Program-made: the position numbers and the translations under genes
Notes under the pieces: model-generated
The model's database searches: none
Seen by the model: only the letters and a program-made list of their open reading frames with translations
Told to the model about the DNA's origin: nothing
In this document: positions 5,432-5,475 of the stretch, one piece after another
Numbering within the stretch: position 1 is the first letter of the stretch
Layout of the letters: each line of letters starts with the position of its first letter
Source of the DNA: Blastocatellia bacterium
GTDB lineage: Bacteria > Acidobacteriota > Blastocatellia > Pyrinomonadales > Pyrinomonadaceae
Reading direction: 5' to 3'
Assembly: GCA_013695195.1 (NCBI GenBank)
Contig: JACDAY010000316.1
Location: 1-5,475 of the forward strand
DNA: 5,475 bases

Positions 5432-5475
5432 TTACCAGCGGTTGGAACCGCCGCCGTAGCCGCCACCGCCACCGC
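5432..5475 (-). CDS. C-terminal tail of a glycine-rich protein, probably RRM RNA-binding protein
   Basis: Only the last 13 codons and TAA (5434-5432) are in the window; the gene starts beyond the right edge. They read GGGGGYGGGSNRW. A tail of Gly and Tyr repeats ending in a basic-aromatic pair is typical of short bacterial glycine-rich RNA-binding proteins with one N-terminal RRM domain, as in cyanobacteria and several other phyla, where the tail contributes to RNA binding or cold response. The RRM itself is not visible, so another glycine-rich protein is possible. Transcription probably ends at the hairpin at 5380-5415. Confidence 0.6.
   Translation of the reverse strand, partial: GGGGGYGGGSNRW

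Overview
The window looks like ordinary chromosomal DNA of moderate GC from a Gram-negative-type bacterium. The mix of an extended ECF-like sigma factor, small secreted TPR and beta-sandwich proteins and a glycine-rich RNA-binding protein tail resembles Acidobacteriota of the Blastocatellia/Pyrinomonadaceae kind. That placement is inference from protein flavour only; no marker gene is present. No tRNA, rRNA, CRISPR array, transposase or phage gene was seen.

Layout, left to right. (1) 1-785, minus: a sigma-70 family (ECF-like) sigma factor whose C-terminus runs off the left edge, with a TATAAT box placed so that the transcript could begin at or next to the start codon. (2) 827-890: a compact inverted-repeat element between the sigma factor and the next gene. 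(3) 893-2755, minus: a complete ABCB/MsbA-type exporter half-transporter. (4) 2850-3002, minus: a 50-residue secreted peptide gene with a strong ribosome binding site, followed in the same frame, directly after its TGA, by ATG and 19 more codons (to 2790). (5) 3111-3725, minus: a secreted TPR-like protein. (6) 3848-4572, minus: a GT9/heptosyltransferase-like protein broken by a one-base frameshift near 4510. (7) 4573-4814: a divergent intergenic region with an extended -10 promoter for the minus gene and two overlapping 10-bp palindromes. (8) 4815-5330, plus: a secreted, probably beta-sandwich protein of unknown function. (9) 5380-5415: a perfect hairpin that can terminate both convergent genes. 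(10) 5432-5475, minus: the last 13 codons of a glycine-rich protein, probably an RRM RNA-binding protein.

How the genes relate. The small peptide gene and the ABC exporter are likely co-transcribed from a promoter near 3048-3077. The TPR gene and the glycosyltransferase-like gene lie upstream in the same orientation, but gaps of 108-122 bp suggest separate units. The sigma factor probably has its own promoter. Nothing clearly marks a new defence or mobile system. The points that merit a second look are the frameshifted glycosyltransferase-like gene, the tandem small peptide ORFs before the exporter, the possible leaderless sigma-factor mRNA and the two palindromic intergenic elements.
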